A stretch of DNA of 64,000 nt, from positions 248,001 through 312,000 of the forward strand of contig NZ_JAGOBJ010000003.1 of the NCBI RefSeq assembly GCF_017983445.1, written 5' to 3'. The DNA is from Halomonas sp. (GTDB lineage Bacteria > Pseudomonadota > Gammaproteobacteria > Pseudomonadales > Halomonadaceae). Shown here piece after piece: positions 45,333-54,350 of the stretch. Within the stretch, counting starts at the first letter, position 1; the number at the start of each line of letters is the position of its first letter. The notes beneath the pieces were generated by a model. That model was not told the DNA's origin. It searched no databases and saw only the letters and a list, made by a program, of their open reading frames with translations. Position numbers and translations under genes: made by a program.

Positions 45333-45869
45333 ATGCACCATCAATATCATCAATCAAAAGATATGGCCCGTTCACTGAGCACCGCCGATAAAGTAGCCCG
45401 CGGGCTTGGCTGGCTAAGTTTGGGCCTGGGGCTTTATCAGCTGTTGGCGCCTCATAAGCTAGGTGAGCAGCTGGGCCTGCGCGGTCATGAGAACAAAATG
45501 CGGGCTTGCGGCGCGCGTGAAATGATCAGCGGCATTGGCGCGCTTTCAGATAACCCCACTTCTGCAATCTGGAGCCGGGTGGGCGGCGACACTCTTGACT
45601 TGGCTGCGCTGACCTATGCGCTTCAGGACAGGCACAACCCCAAGCGAAAGAACCTTTATCTGGCGCTAACCGCCGTGGGGATTATTACTGCAGTTGATGT
45701 TTATTGTGCCCAAGCGTTAACCAAGCGGCATGCCTACCAAGCGGGCGTCACGCCAGATTACAGCCATCGCAGCGGCTTCCCGCAAGGCCTGGAAAGCGCC
45801 CGAGGTGCGGCGCGTGATTTTAAAGTGCCCAACGATATGCAGGATGCGCTGCCCAGCCTGCCGCTTTGA
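45333..45869 (+). CDS. Hypothetical membrane protein linked to the alcohol dehydrogenase
   Basis: A 178-residue protein with no confident family. The start at 45333 is fixed by GGAGG six bases upstream; twelve bases of upstream frame are leader. Two hydrophobic stretches are seen (about residues 27-45, LGWLSLGLGLYQLLAPHKLG, and 105-123, LYLALTAVGIITAVDVYCA). In between lies MRACGAREMISGIGAL. The region resembles the membrane part sometimes joined to cyclase/dehydrase (SRBCC) domains, but no SRBCC domain is present. It is likely co-expressed with the dehydrogenase. Confidence 0.7.
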   Translation: MHHQYHQSKDMARSLSTADKVARGLGWLSLGLGLYQLLAPHKLGEQLGLRGHENKMRACGAREMISGIGALSDNPTSAIWSRVGGDTLDLAALTYALQDRHNPKRKNLYLALTAVGIITAVDVYCAQALTKRHAYQAGVTPDYSHRSGFPQGLESARGAARDFKVPNDMQDALPSLPL

Positions 45870-45926
45870 TAGTGCAGACGTGTCGTTGTTTTAATCACAG
45901 CGGCTACTGTTTTTATGACACCACAA

Positions 45927-45962
45927 AACCCAGACGCTAAACCAATGGCGCCTGGGCTTTGT
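45927..45962 (+). terminator. Terminator candidate after the dehydrogenase unit
   Basis: CCCAG-ACGC pairs with GCGC-CTGGG around an AT-rich loop, followed by only three T. Placement 58 bases past the stop is suitable; strength is moderate. Confidence 0.45.
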
Positions 45963-46041
45963 CATATTCGAAAGATAGGATGGAGCCTGGTGATTGGCAC
46001 TCACCGCTCGATAACAGCAGCTATTAAAGATGGGCCAGGGC

Positions 46042-46713
46042 ATGAGCAACGCACACGATGTTGAACCTGAAGAATTCAGCGCCTTAGAAGAGCGCTTGCA
46101 CAGTATCAGTCACGGGGTGGGGGCGTTACTGAGCGTCGTTGGGGTGGTGGTGCTACTGGTGATGGCGAGTATTGCTGCTCAGGTAGACCCCTGGAAGCTG
46201 GTGAGTCTTGGTTTGTACGGCATGACGCTGGTATTGCTGTACACCGCTTCTACCCTTTATCACGGTATTCCGCATAGGCTTTGGAAGCAGCGCTTTCAAC
46301 TGCTGGATCACTGTGCGATCTATCTTCTGATTGCGGGTACCTATACGCCATTTTTGCTTGTGAATATGCGCGGCCCTACCGGCTGGGCGCTGTTTGTTGC
46401 CGTGTGGTCGCTCGCGCTGGTCGGGATTATCTGCAAACTGCTGTGGCCGCAGCGCTTCGCGATCTTAAGAGTGGTGATTTATCTGCTGATGGGCTGGATG
46501 ATTGTGCTGGCAACCGAAGAAATGACCGCCAGCCTCTCAGTGACCGGCATTACCCTGTTAGCGGCGGGAGGTATGTTCTACACGCTGGGCGTGATTTTCT
46601 ACGCTGTACGGGCGATCCCCTACAATCATGCTATTTGGCACTTGTTCGTGGTGGCGGGCAGCGTATGCCACTATTTTGCGGTAGTGGCAGCCGTGTTGCC
46701 GTATTCGGCGTAA
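46042..46713 (+). CDS. Hemolysin III family membrane protein (TrhA)
   Basis: A 223-residue member of the PAQR/HlyIII family with seven predicted helices. The zinc-ligand residues lie in the expected places: the first His in LYHGIPHRLWK, Asp/His in LLDHCAIYLLIAGTYTP, and the last His pair in YNHAIWHLFVVAGSVCHY. E. coli TrhA (YqfA) affects membrane-energy and fluidity homeostasis; haemolysis is an old label. An ATG at 46030 is an equally open alternative start. Confidence 0.88.
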   Translation: MSNAHDVEPEEFSALEERLHSISHGVGALLSVVGVVVLLVMASIAAQVDPWKLVSLGLYGMTLVLLYTASTLYHGIPHRLWKQRFQLLDHCAIYLLIAGTYTPFLLVNMRGPTGWALFVAVWSLALVGIICKLLWPQRFAILRVVIYLLMGWMIVLATEEMTASLSVTGITLLAAGGMFYTLGVIFYAVRAIPYNHAIWHLFVVAGSVCHYFAVVAAVLPYSA

Positions 46714-46717
46714 AGCG

Positions 46718-47347
46718 TTAAATGCCTTGTTCAGCCGCTTGCTTCTCACGCGCCACCGCTTTTGCCAAGGCCGGGCGCTGGGTGTGGCATTTGTGATAGG
46801 CCACAAGCGGTTCGGGCAGGCGGTGTTTCATGCTGATCGCCCAGGCAAGCGTGTGGGTGAGAAAGATATCCGCCAGTGTGAAAGTGTTGCCCACCAGGGT
46901 TTCCTGGCCTTGATAGCGGCGCTCTAACGCACTTAATGCACGCTGAAATTCCCATGTGGCCGTCGGCACGATAGTCGGCACGCGCTTGTCTTCAGGCAGC
47001 GCAAATTTATGCTTGGCGTGGGTCCACAGCGGCTGCTCCATTTCAGAGACGATAAAGCTTAACCACTGGTCAACCTGGGCACGCTCGGCTGCATTGGTAG
47101 GCAACAAGTTGCCGTCACCATACTGTTCCGCCAGGTAACGGCAAATGGCGGATGATTCAAACAGGGTGAGCTCGCCGTCTTCAAGCGCCGGTACTTTACC
47201 GTCCGGATGGCGCGCCAAGTGCTCCGGGGTTTGGCCTTCACCTTTTTCCAGCGCGACATAGCGGCAATCATAGTCCAGGCCCAGCTCTTCAAGCGTCCAG
47301 GCGGCGCGCAGTGAGCGAGAATGAGGAAAGCTGTACAGCGTAATCAT
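46718..47347 (-). CDS. Glutathione S-transferase
   Basis: A 209-residue GST. The N-terminal thioredoxin fold starts MITLYSFPHSRSLRAAWTLEE, with a Ser near residue 10 as likely catalytic residue (beta/zeta-like), and the cis-Pro and glutathione-binding motif follow in DGKVPALEDGELTLFESSAI. The all-helical C-terminal domain covers residues 85-205. The start at 47347 has AGGAG; the longer frame to 47443 has none. It ends five bases from the hemolysin-III gene, tail to tail. Confidence 0.88.
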   Translation of the reverse strand: MITLYSFPHSRSLRAAWTLEELGLDYDCRYVALEKGEGQTPEHLARHPDGKVPALEDGELTLFESSAICRYLAEQYGDGNLLPTNAAERAQVDQWLSFIVSEMEQPLWTHAKHKFALPEDKRVPTIVPTATWEFQRALSALERRYQGQETLVGNTFTLADIFLTHTLAWAISMKHRLPEPLVAYHKCHTQRPALAKAVAREKQAAEQGI

Positions 47348-47467
47348 GGCGTGCTCCTGACAAGGTGCCAACCGCAGCTGGCGAAAAGAAGACGCTTTCA
47401 ATCTAACGGCTGAGGTACCGGCTGTCGATATCAGAATAGCCAACCAGCGTAGCCCTTTAGAGGCCGC

Positions 47468-48229
47468 TTAGCTGTCGCGCGCTTTACGGATACGCTCGTA
47501 AGCGTTGCCGATTTCGCTGGTGCGTGCCTGGGCCACTTCGCGCATGCTTTCGGGTAGCCCTTTACCGGCCAGCTTGTCCGGGTGGTTCTGGCTCATCAGG
47601 CGGCGGTAGGCTTTTTTGATCTCGGCGTCGCTGGCATCCTCGGAAACGCCCAGCACGCGGTAGGCATCTTTAAGGGCCTCTTCACTTGCCCCTTGAGAGT
47701 TAGCCGCCGCGCCATGTAGCATGGCTTCAATCTGCTGTACTTCGGCTTCACTACACCCAATGCCCCGTGCAACCCGCAGGATCATTGTATGCTCTTCAGG
47801 GTGGAGTACGCCGTCTGCGGCGATGGCTGAGAGCTGAACCTGTAAAAATACCTGGCGCATCACCGGCTGGTTGCGGGTCAGGCGACCGACGCTGGCAAGC
47901 TCGGCATCAAGGTCAAAGTTATCTGCACGGCCACGTTCAAAGGCGGCGCGTGCCTTGGCCCGCTGTTCGCCTTGTAGATGCATCTGGTCAAACAGCTTTT
48001 CGGCAACGCCTAGCTCGCCGTCAGTGACTTTCCCGTCGGCCTGGCAAAGGCAGCCCATCACCGAGAAAATTGATTCTAAAAAGCCTTCCTGAAGACGCAT
48101 GCGCGCCTCCATCAGGCGACGGCCAAGGCGACGTCCTAACCACCAACCCAAGGCGCCACCAATTAACAACCCAACGGGACCACCTGTGGCAAGACCAATC
48201 AGGGCAAAAAATACAATCAGAAGTAGCAT
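47468..48229 (-). CDS. djlA: Membrane-anchored DnaJ-like co-chaperone
   Basis: A 253-residue type-III J protein. An N-terminal helix (residues 2-25) with Gly residues, as in DjlA, anchors it in the inner membrane; a TerB-like helical domain lies at about 50-165, and a J domain fills the C terminus (YRVLGVSEDASDAEIKKAYR, with the HPD tripeptide in NHPDKL). It stimulates DnaK and in enteric bacteria touches the Rcs envelope-stress pathway. It is divergent from the YdeP-type gene. Confidence 0.92.
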   Translation of the reverse strand: MLLLIVFFALIGLATGGPVGLLIGGALGWWLGRRLGRRLMEARMRLQEGFLESIFSVMGCLCQADGKVTDGELGVAEKLFDQMHLQGEQRAKARAAFERGRADNFDLDAELASVGRLTRNQPVMRQVFLQVQLSAIAADGVLHPEEHTMILRVARGIGCSEAEVQQIEAMLHGAAANSQGASEEALKDAYRVLGVSEDASDAEIKKAYRRLMSQNHPDKLAGKGLPESMREVAQARTSEIGNAYERIRKARDS

Positions 48230-48386
48230 GGCTCTCTCTAGTCAAAAGTCGTGGGTTTGCAGCCGGAGATAGGCGTATTATCGTTGTTACTTGACCAGAC
48301 GGCGCGTTTCGCCGAACGTAAGGCGATAAAGGAAGCTGACTAACGTCTACCCTGAGCTTCCTGCCCCTTTTGCTTGGAGAAGCGCT

Positions 48387-50711
48387 ATGGCCTCGCCCAA
48401 TCCGGATGCCCCAAAAAGCTCTACGGTACACGATCCCAAGGTTTTTGAGTATCACAACCCTGCAGGTGGATGGGGGGCGCTCAAGGCGGTCAGCAAGCAT
48501 TTACTGCACAGCCGCTCGCCGGCCACCAACGCCCGCTCGCTGTTCAAGCTTAACCAGCCCGATGGGTTTGACTGCCCGGGCTGTGCCTGGGGCGATCCTG
48601 AACACGGCTCCTCATTTGAGTTTTGCGAAAACGGCGTCAAGGCGGTGACCTGGGAGGCCACTTCCAAGCGTGTCACGCGGGATTTCTTTGCCAAGCACAC
48701 CGTCAGCGAGCTTAAAACCTGGGATGACTATCGTCTGGAAGATCAGGGGCGGCTGGTCGAGCCGATGCGCTACAACGCCGAGACCGACCATTATGAGCCG
48801 ATTACCTGGGACGCGGCTCTGGATCTCGTCGCCGCTGAGCTTAAAACGCTACCCACGCCGGATGATGCAATTTTCTATACCTCTGGCAAGGCGGGCAACG
48901 AATCGGCGTATGTATTTCAACTGCTGGCGCGACTTTATGGCACCAACAACCTGCCGGACTGCTCGAATATGTGCCACGAGGCCAGTGGAGTCGCGCTGAA
49001 TAAGGCACTGGGTACAGGTAAAGGCAGCGTACGGCTGGAGGATTTTGAAAAGGCAGAAGCGATCTTCGTGTTTGGCCAGAACCCCGGCACCAATCATCCA
49101 CGTATGCTGGGGACGCTGCGTGAAGCATCCGAACGCGGCGCCACCATTGTCAGCTTCAACCCGCTGCGTGAGCGGGGCCTTGAGAAATTCGCCGACCCGC
49201 AAAAGCCTCTTGAAATGCTGCATAACGGCAGCCACCCGATCAGCTCGCATTACTTCTGCCCTAAGCTTGGCGGTGATATGGCGGTGGTGCGCGGTATGGC
49301 CAAAGCCCTGTTTGAGCGCGACGCGGCAGGCGAGGCGGTGCTTGATCACGCTTTCATGGGCGAGCACACCGTTGAACTGGATGCCTATCGCGTCTTGGTG
49401 GAGGCAACTGCCTGGGAAACGCTGGAGGCCCAATCCGGGTTAAGCCGCAAGGAGATGGAAGAGGCGGCCGAGCTTTATGCCCGCTCCAAGGCCACCATCA
49501 TCTGCTGGGCCATGGGCATCACCCAGCATGTGCACTCGGTGCCGACGGTGCGTGAGATCGTCAACCTGCTGATGCTGTGCGGCAATTTAGGTAAACCCGG
49601 TGCGGGCACCTCGCCGGTGCGTGGGCATTCCAATGTGCAGGGCGACCGCACCATGGGAATTTTCGAGAAGCCTTCGGACGCTTTATTGAACGCCCTGGAA
49701 AGCCATTATGGAAAGCCGATGCCGCGAGAGTTTGGGGTGGATTCCGTGGCCGCCGTACACGCCATGCACAACCAGCCCGGTAAGGTGTTTATCGGCCTGG
49801 CGGGTAACTTTACCCGCGCCATTTCCGATAGCCGGGTGACCGAGGCGGCGATGGCGCAGTGCCAGCTTACGGCGTTTATCAGTACCAAGCTCAACCGCAG
49901 CCATCTGGTCACCGGTAACGAAGCGCTGATTCTGCCCTGCCTGGGACGTACCGAAATCGACCGCAATCAGGCGGGTGAACCACAGCTGATCACCGTGGAA
50001 GACTCCATGAGCATGGTGCACGGCTCGGCGGGGATTAATCGTCCGGTAGATGCCTCATTGCCTTCAGAAATCACCATTCTGACCGGCATTGCCGAGCGCC
50101 TGCTGGGCAGTGATGTCGTGAACTGGGCAGCCATGCGCGAAGACTACGACGTAATCCGCGAGCATATCGAAGCGGTTATTCCCGGCTTTGATAATTTCAA
50201 CGAACGCGTTCGCGTGCCGCGGGGTTTCTGGCTAACCAACCCGGCATTCGAGCTGCGCTTTCCTACTGAAAGCGGTAAAGCTGAGTTTTCGGATGCGCCA
50301 CTGCCCGAGCAGGTCGTCCATCAGCAAATGGCGACCCGCCAAGGCGGTTGGTTGACGCTTCAGACCATGCGCTCTCACGACCAGTACAACACCACGGTGT
50401 ACGGCTATAACGACCGCTATCGGGGCATCGAAAACGGCCGTCAGGTGATTTTCCTGAACCGTAAGGATATAGATCGGCTAGGCGTTAGCGCCGGGCAGTG
50501 GGTGGATTTGATCGGAGAGTCAGGCGATGGCATCGAACGGCGTGTGGACGGCTTCAAGGTAGTAGCCTACGACACGCCCGAAGGCTGCGCCGCTGCTTAT
50601 TATCCAGAAACCAACCCGCTGATTCCGCTGGACCATAAGGGCGATCAAAGCCACACCCCGGCCTCCAAGTCGATTGCCATTCGTTTGGAGGCGAGTGCCC
50701 GCATTGCTTGA
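48387..50711 (+). CDS. FdhF/YdeP-family molybdopterin oxidoreductase
   Basis: A 774-residue molybdopterin-guanine-dinucleotide enzyme of the YdeP branch. The N-terminal cluster motif is reduced to CPGC (Cys63 and Cys66), whereas four Cys bind the 4Fe-4S cluster in true formate dehydrogenases; this is usual for YdeP. The likely Mo ligand region is CSNMCHEASG. Cofactor blocks HPRMLGTLREA and SPVRGHSNVQGDR follow, and a C-terminal molydop-binding barrel spans about 650-770. No Tat signal is visible. In E. coli YdeP affects acid resistance; the reaction is unknown. Confidence 0.88.
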   Translation: MASPNPDAPKSSTVHDPKVFEYHNPAGGWGALKAVSKHLLHSRSPATNARSLFKLNQPDGFDCPGCAWGDPEHGSSFEFCENGVKAVTWEATSKRVTRDFFAKHTVSELKTWDDYRLEDQGRLVEPMRYNAETDHYEPITWDAALDLVAAELKTLPTPDDAIFYTSGKAGNESAYVFQLLARLYGTNNLPDCSNMCHEASGVALNKALGTGKGSVRLEDFEKAEAIFVFGQNPGTNHPRMLGTLREASERGATIVSFNPLRERGLEKFADPQKPLEMLHNGSHPISSHYFCPKLGGDMAVVRGMAKALFERDAAGEAVLDHAFMGEHTVELDAYRVLVEATAWETLEAQSGLSRKEMEEAAELYARSKATIICWAMGITQHVHSVPTVREIVNLLMLCGNLGKPGAGTSPVRGHSNVQGDRTMGIFEKPSDALLNALESHYGKPMPREFGVDSVAAVHAMHNQPGKVFIGLAGNFTRAISDSRVTEAAMAQCQLTAFISTKLNRSHLVTGNEALILPCLGRTEIDRNQAGEPQLITVEDSMSMVHGSAGINRPVDASLPSEITILTGIAERLLGSDVVNWAAMREDYDVIREHIEAVIPGFDNFNERVRVPRGFWLTNPAFELRFPTESGKAEFSDAPLPEQVVHQQMATRQGGWLTLQTMRSHDQYNTTVYGYNDRYRGIENGRQVIFLNRKDIDRLGVSAGQWVDLIGESGDGIERRVDGFKVVAYDTPEGCAAAYYPETNPLIPLDHKGDQSHTPASKSIAIRLEASARIA

Positions 50712-50724
50712 TCTGTCTGATCAA

Positions 50725-51006
50725 ATGGCGAATCAGCAAAAACTGCAGGGCGCACTTGCGGCGCTGCAGGAGGCCCATCCTGAACTCGACACGCTGGCGG
50801 CCTTGGTGCTGCTGGCGCTGCGTGAGTCACCGCGCGCTGAAAAAGGCATTTCCAGCGCGCGACTCGCCAGGCATCTGGGTATCGAACATGCCCTGATCCG
50901 CCGCGCCTGCGCTGCGCTTGAAGACACGGGCTGGGTGAGCACCCAGCCAGCAGGCGGCGCCAGCCCAGCACTCCGGGTGGCGTTGATAAAACCGCTGTTC
51001 AGCTAA
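50725..51006 (+). CDS. Small winged-helix protein beside the YdeP-type gene
   Basis: A 93-residue protein containing one winged helix-turn-helix (about residues 35-85, ISSARLARHLGIEHALIRRAC and ALEDTGWVS). The ATG at 50725 lacks a clear ribosome site; a TTG at 50704, overlapping the oxidoreductase stop and 13 bases after GGAGG, is a fair alternative that adds seven residues. Junction and orientation suggest coupled translation with the oxidoreductase. It may be a regulator or a maturation partner of the enzyme; no precise family is recognised. It ends 3 bases before the dxs stop. Confidence 0.72.
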   Translation: MANQQKLQGALAALQEAHPELDTLAALVLLALRESPRAEKGISSARLARHLGIEHALIRRACAALEDTGWVSTQPAGGASPALRVALIKPLFS

Positions 51007-51009
51007 GCT

Positions 51010-52920
51010 TCAGGGCAACCGTTGACGAATCGCGGCTTCGATACCCGCAGCATCCAGGCCGCAGTCACGCAGCAGTTCATCTGGCGTGCCGTGCTCGACA
51101 AACGAGTCCGGCAGGCCGAGGTTGAGTACTTCTACCTGGACGCCTTCGGCGTTGAGCAGCTCGTTAACGGCACTTCCCGCGCCACCGGTAATGACGTTCT
51201 CTTCAAGCGTTACCAGAAGCTCGTGCTCATCGGCGGCGTGAAGTACCGCGTCGCGGTCCAGCGGCTTGATGGAGCGCATATTGATATGCGTGGCGTTGAG
51301 CTTTTCGGCAACCTCTGCGGCGGCGGTATTCAGGCTGCCAAACGCAAGCAATGCAATGCGCACGCCGTCACCTTGTGACTGGCGGCGTACGTCTGCCTGA
51401 CCAATCGGGAGCGATTCCAGGTGCTCGGGGATATCCACGCCGGGGCCGGTGCCACGCGGGTAGCGAACCGCCGCGGGGCCGGGGTGGTGGTAGGCCGCGC
51501 TCAACATTGCGCGGCACTCGGCTTCATCGGCAGGCGCCAGAATGACCATGCCGGGTACGCAGCGCAAAAACGAAAGATCCATGCTGCCGTGATGGGTGGG
51601 GCCGTCTTCGCCGACAAGGCCTGCCCGGTCGATGGCAAAGGTAACGTCCAGGTTCTGCACCGCCACATCGTGAATCAACTGATCATAGCCGCGCTGCAAG
51701 AACGTCGAGTAGATCGCCACCACCGGCTTCATGCCTTCACAGGCCATGCCCGCCGCCAGCGTCACTGCGTGCTGTTCGGCAATCGCCACGTCAAAGTAGC
51801 GCGCCGGATACTCCCTGGAAAAACGGATCAGGTCGGAGCCTTCACGCATGGCCGGGGTAATTCCCATCAGGCGTGAATCGCTTGCGGCCATATCGCACAG
51901 CCAGTCGCCGAACACGTTGCAGTACTTTTTCTTGGGAGCAGACGGCGCCTTGGGCGGCGGCGTGGGCGCTGCGCTGGTTTTTTCGAGCTTGGTGATGGCG
52001 TGGTAGCCGATCTGGTCCGCCTCGGCGGGTAGAAAGCCTTTGCCCTTGCAGGTCTTGATGTGCAGAAACTGTGGGCCATCCAGATCGCGTAGGTTGCGCA
52101 GTGTCTCGGTGAGCGCTTCAAGGTCGTGCCCGTCAATCGGGCCGATGTAGTGAAAGCCCATTTCCTCGAACAGCGTGGCGGGGCTGACCATCCCTTTCAT
52201 ATGCTCTTCGGTGCGCTTGGCAATTTCCAGCGCGCCGGGCAGATGAGAGAGCACTTTCTTGCCCTCTTCGCGCATTTTCAGGTAGGGCTTGCTCGACATC
52301 ATTCGGGCGAGGTATGTTGCCAGGCCGCCGACGTTTTCCGAAATCGACATCTCGTTGTCGTTGAGCACGACCAGCATATTGGCATTGACGTGGCCTGCGT
52401 GCGCCAATGCTTCGAAAGCCATGCCTGCCGTTAATGCGCCGTCACCAATAATCGCGCAGACACGGCGGTTGTCGCCTTTGGCCTGGGCCGCCAGCGCCAT
52501 GCCGAGTGCGGCAGAAATCGAGGTGCTTGAGTGGCCTACGCCGAAGGTGTCGTACTCGGATTCAGCGCGGCGCGGAAACGCAGCCAAGCCGCCGTGCTGG
52601 CGAATGCTCAGCATTGCTTCGCGGCGGCCAGTCAGAATCTTGTGCGGGTAGGCCTGATGGCCCACGTCCCATACCAAACGGTCCTTGGGCGTATGAAACG
52701 CGTGGTGCAGGGCCACGCTTAGTTCTACAACGCCAAGGCCCGCGCCAAAGTGGCCGCCGGAAACGCCTACGCTATAAAGCAGGTAGGCACGCAGCTCGTC
52801 GGCCAGCTGGGCAAGCTGCTGGGTATTCATGGCCCGCAGCGCAGCGGGATGATCAAAGGAGTCGAGCAGCGGCGTTGCCGGGCGCTCGCGGGGAATCTCG
52901 TCGAACAGCTTCATGGGCAT
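51010..52920 (-). CDS. dxs: 1-deoxy-D-xylulose-5-phosphate synthase
   Basis: A 636-residue thiamine-diphosphate enzyme joining pyruvate and glyceraldehyde 3-phosphate in the first MEP-pathway step. The ThDP motif is [18 protein letters not shown] with N-D-N-E-M-S-I-S after it; the transketolase-type second domain shows [17 protein letters not shown], and the [14 protein letters not shown] block is diagnostic. A Pro/Ala/Lys-rich linker (residues 305-323) joins the domains. It begins one base after the ispA stop, so the pair supplies isoprenoid precursors together. Confidence 0.96.
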   Translation of the reverse strand: MPMKLFDEIPRERPATPLLDSFDHPAALRAMNTQQLAQLADELRAYLLYSVGVSGGHFGAGLGVVELSVALHHAFHTPKDRLVWDVGHQAYPHKILTGRREAMLSIRQHGGLAAFPRRAESEYDTFGVGHSSTSISAALGMALAAQAKGDNRRVCAIIGDGALTAGMAFEALAHAGHVNANMLVVLNDNEMSISENVGGLATYLARMMSSKPYLKMREEGKKVLSHLPGALEIAKRTEEHMKGMVSPATLFEEMGFHYIGPIDGHDLEALTETLRNLRDLDGPQFLHIKTCKGKGFLPAEADQIGYHAITKLEKTSAAPTPPPKAPSAPKKKYCNVFGDWLCDMAASDSRLMGITPAMREGSDLIRFSREYPARYFDVAIAEQHAVTLAAGMACEGMKPVVAIYSTFLQRGYDQLIHDVAVQNLDVTFAIDRAGLVGEDGPTHHGSMDLSFLRCVPGMVILAPADEAECRAMLSAAYHHPGPAAVRYPRGTGPGVDIPEHLESLPIGQADVRRQSQGDGVRIALLAFGSLNTAAAEVAEKLNATHINMRSIKPLDRDAVLHAADEHELLVTLEENVITGGAGSAVNELLNAEGVQVEVLNLGLPDSFVEHGTPDELLRDCGLDAAGIEAAIRQRLP

Positions 52921-53811
52921 TTAGTGGTCGCGCTCGATCATGTAGTGGGCTAATTCGGCCAAGGTCGCGGCTTGCTCGCCTAGCGGGGCGAGGGCGGCAA
53001 TGGCCTCGTCAATCAGGGTACGCGCCTTTTGCTGCGCGCCGTCCAGCCCTAAAAGGCTGGGATAGGTTGGCTTGGCGCGTGCGGCATCGGCGCCGGATGT
53101 TTTGCCGAGTGTTACGGTATCGCCCGTCACATCAAGAATATCGTCGTGAATCTGGAAGGCTAGACCAATGGCACGCGCGTAGCGAGTCAGAGCTTCTAAA
53201 CGTGGGTCGTTCTCGTTAACGGCAATAAGCCCGCCCATGCGCACCGCCGCGACAATCAGCGCACCGGTTTTATGGGCGTGCATATGCGCCAGGGCGTCTA
53301 CATCGGGGTGGCCGCCCACGGCGGCGAGATCCAGCGCCTGGCCCGCCACCATGCCCTCACGGCCAGAAGCCTTGGCAAGTGTGGTGATCAGGCTGCCAAG
53401 CCGCGGATGCGCGGTGCGTGCCAGCACGTCAAAGGCTAGGGTCTGTAGCGCGTCACCGGCCAGGATTGCGGTCGCTTCATCATAGGCGATATGCACGGTG
53501 GGCTGGCCACGGCGCAGGTCATCGTCATCCATGGCGGGTAAGTCGTCATGGATTAACGAGTAGGCGTGAATCAGTTCAATGGCGGCGGCTGGGGCATCAA
53601 GCTCATCATCACGTGCGCCAAGCGCCTGCCCGGCAAGGTAGACGAGCAGCGGGCGCAAGCGTTTTCCTCCTACTAAAAGGCCATGGCGCATGGCGTCATC
53701 AAGCCGGGTGACCACCGCGCGCTCGTCGAAAAGCGCCTTGAGTGCGGCATCTACCCGTGTGTTGCTGATGGTGCGTAAGTCAGTCAGTGAGGTGGCGTGA
53801 GTCGCTACCAT
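52921..53811 (-). CDS. ispA: Farnesyl diphosphate synthase
   Basis: A 296-residue all-helical prenyltransferase making C15 farnesyl diphosphate. The first aspartate-rich motif is HDDLPAMDDDDLRRGQ, the second FQIHDDILDV. Small residues two places before the first motif fit a short-chain product. The start at 53811 follows GGAGAC and overlaps xseB by seven bases. Order xseB-ispA-dxs is a classical gammaproteobacterial operon. Confidence 0.95.
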   Translation of the reverse strand: MVATHATSLTDLRTISNTRVDAALKALFDERAVVTRLDDAMRHGLLVGGKRLRPLLVYLAGQALGARDDELDAPAAAIELIHAYSLIHDDLPAMDDDDLRRGQPTVHIAYDEATAILAGDALQTLAFDVLARTAHPRLGSLITTLAKASGREGMVAGQALDLAAVGGHPDVDALAHMHAHKTGALIVAAVRMGGLIAVNENDPRLEALTRYARAIGLAFQIHDDILDVTGDTVTLGKTSGADAARAKPTYPSLLGLDGAQQKARTLIDEAIAALAPLGEQAATLAELAHYMIERDH

Positions 53812-54092
53812 GGGGGCGTCTCCTTACCCTCGTCAGCGTCATCCTTGGGTGCGTCAGCATTGGCGAAGGGGGTAACGTTTAAACGGCCCTCGCTGTCTTC
53901 ACTCAGCGCACGTACTTTTAGTTCTGCGGTGTCCAGGCGCTGCTGCGCGTCGCGGGTCAACCGTACGCCCTGTTCAAAAGCGCCCAGCGCATCTTCCAAT
54001 GAGAGCTCGCCTGATTCCAAGCGTTCTACGATGGTTTCCAGCTGTTCAACCGTGGCCGCAAAATCCTGCTGCGAGGGTGTGGTATCGCTCAT
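53805..54092 (-). CDS. xseB: Exodeoxyribonuclease VII small subunit
   Basis: A 95-residue subunit of the ssDNA exonuclease XseAB. The coiled-coil body holds the signature LETIVERLESGELSLEDAL and the GAFEQGVRLTRDAQQRLD segment. An acidic, partly disordered tail (about residues 66-95) is longer than in E. coli (80 residues in all). It is first in the operon with ispA and dxs; xseA is elsewhere. Confidence 0.95.
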   Translation of the reverse strand: MSDTTPSQQDFAATVEQLETIVERLESGELSLEDALGAFEQGVRLTRDAQQRLDTAELKVRALSEDSEGRLNVTPFANADAPKDDADEGKETPPW

Positions 54093-54350
54093 TGGTCAAT
54101 GCCTATGTTTTCGGGCGCTCCGTCAAAAGGCAGCGCGCGTGCCTGCAATGTAAACGTCCAGTATACACCGAGGCCAGGGGGTGGCGTCTGCCCCAGCCTG
54201 CTTTACCGTATGACTTGCACTGTTTTCATCTTGAAAACGCACACATTTCATCAGGTCATAAAGGCCTGAAAGGTATGCGGTGTGATACTATACGGCCTTC
54301 CGTTAACCGATACACGGCGCACGCCGCCGACCATAGAGGTTGATTCAGCC

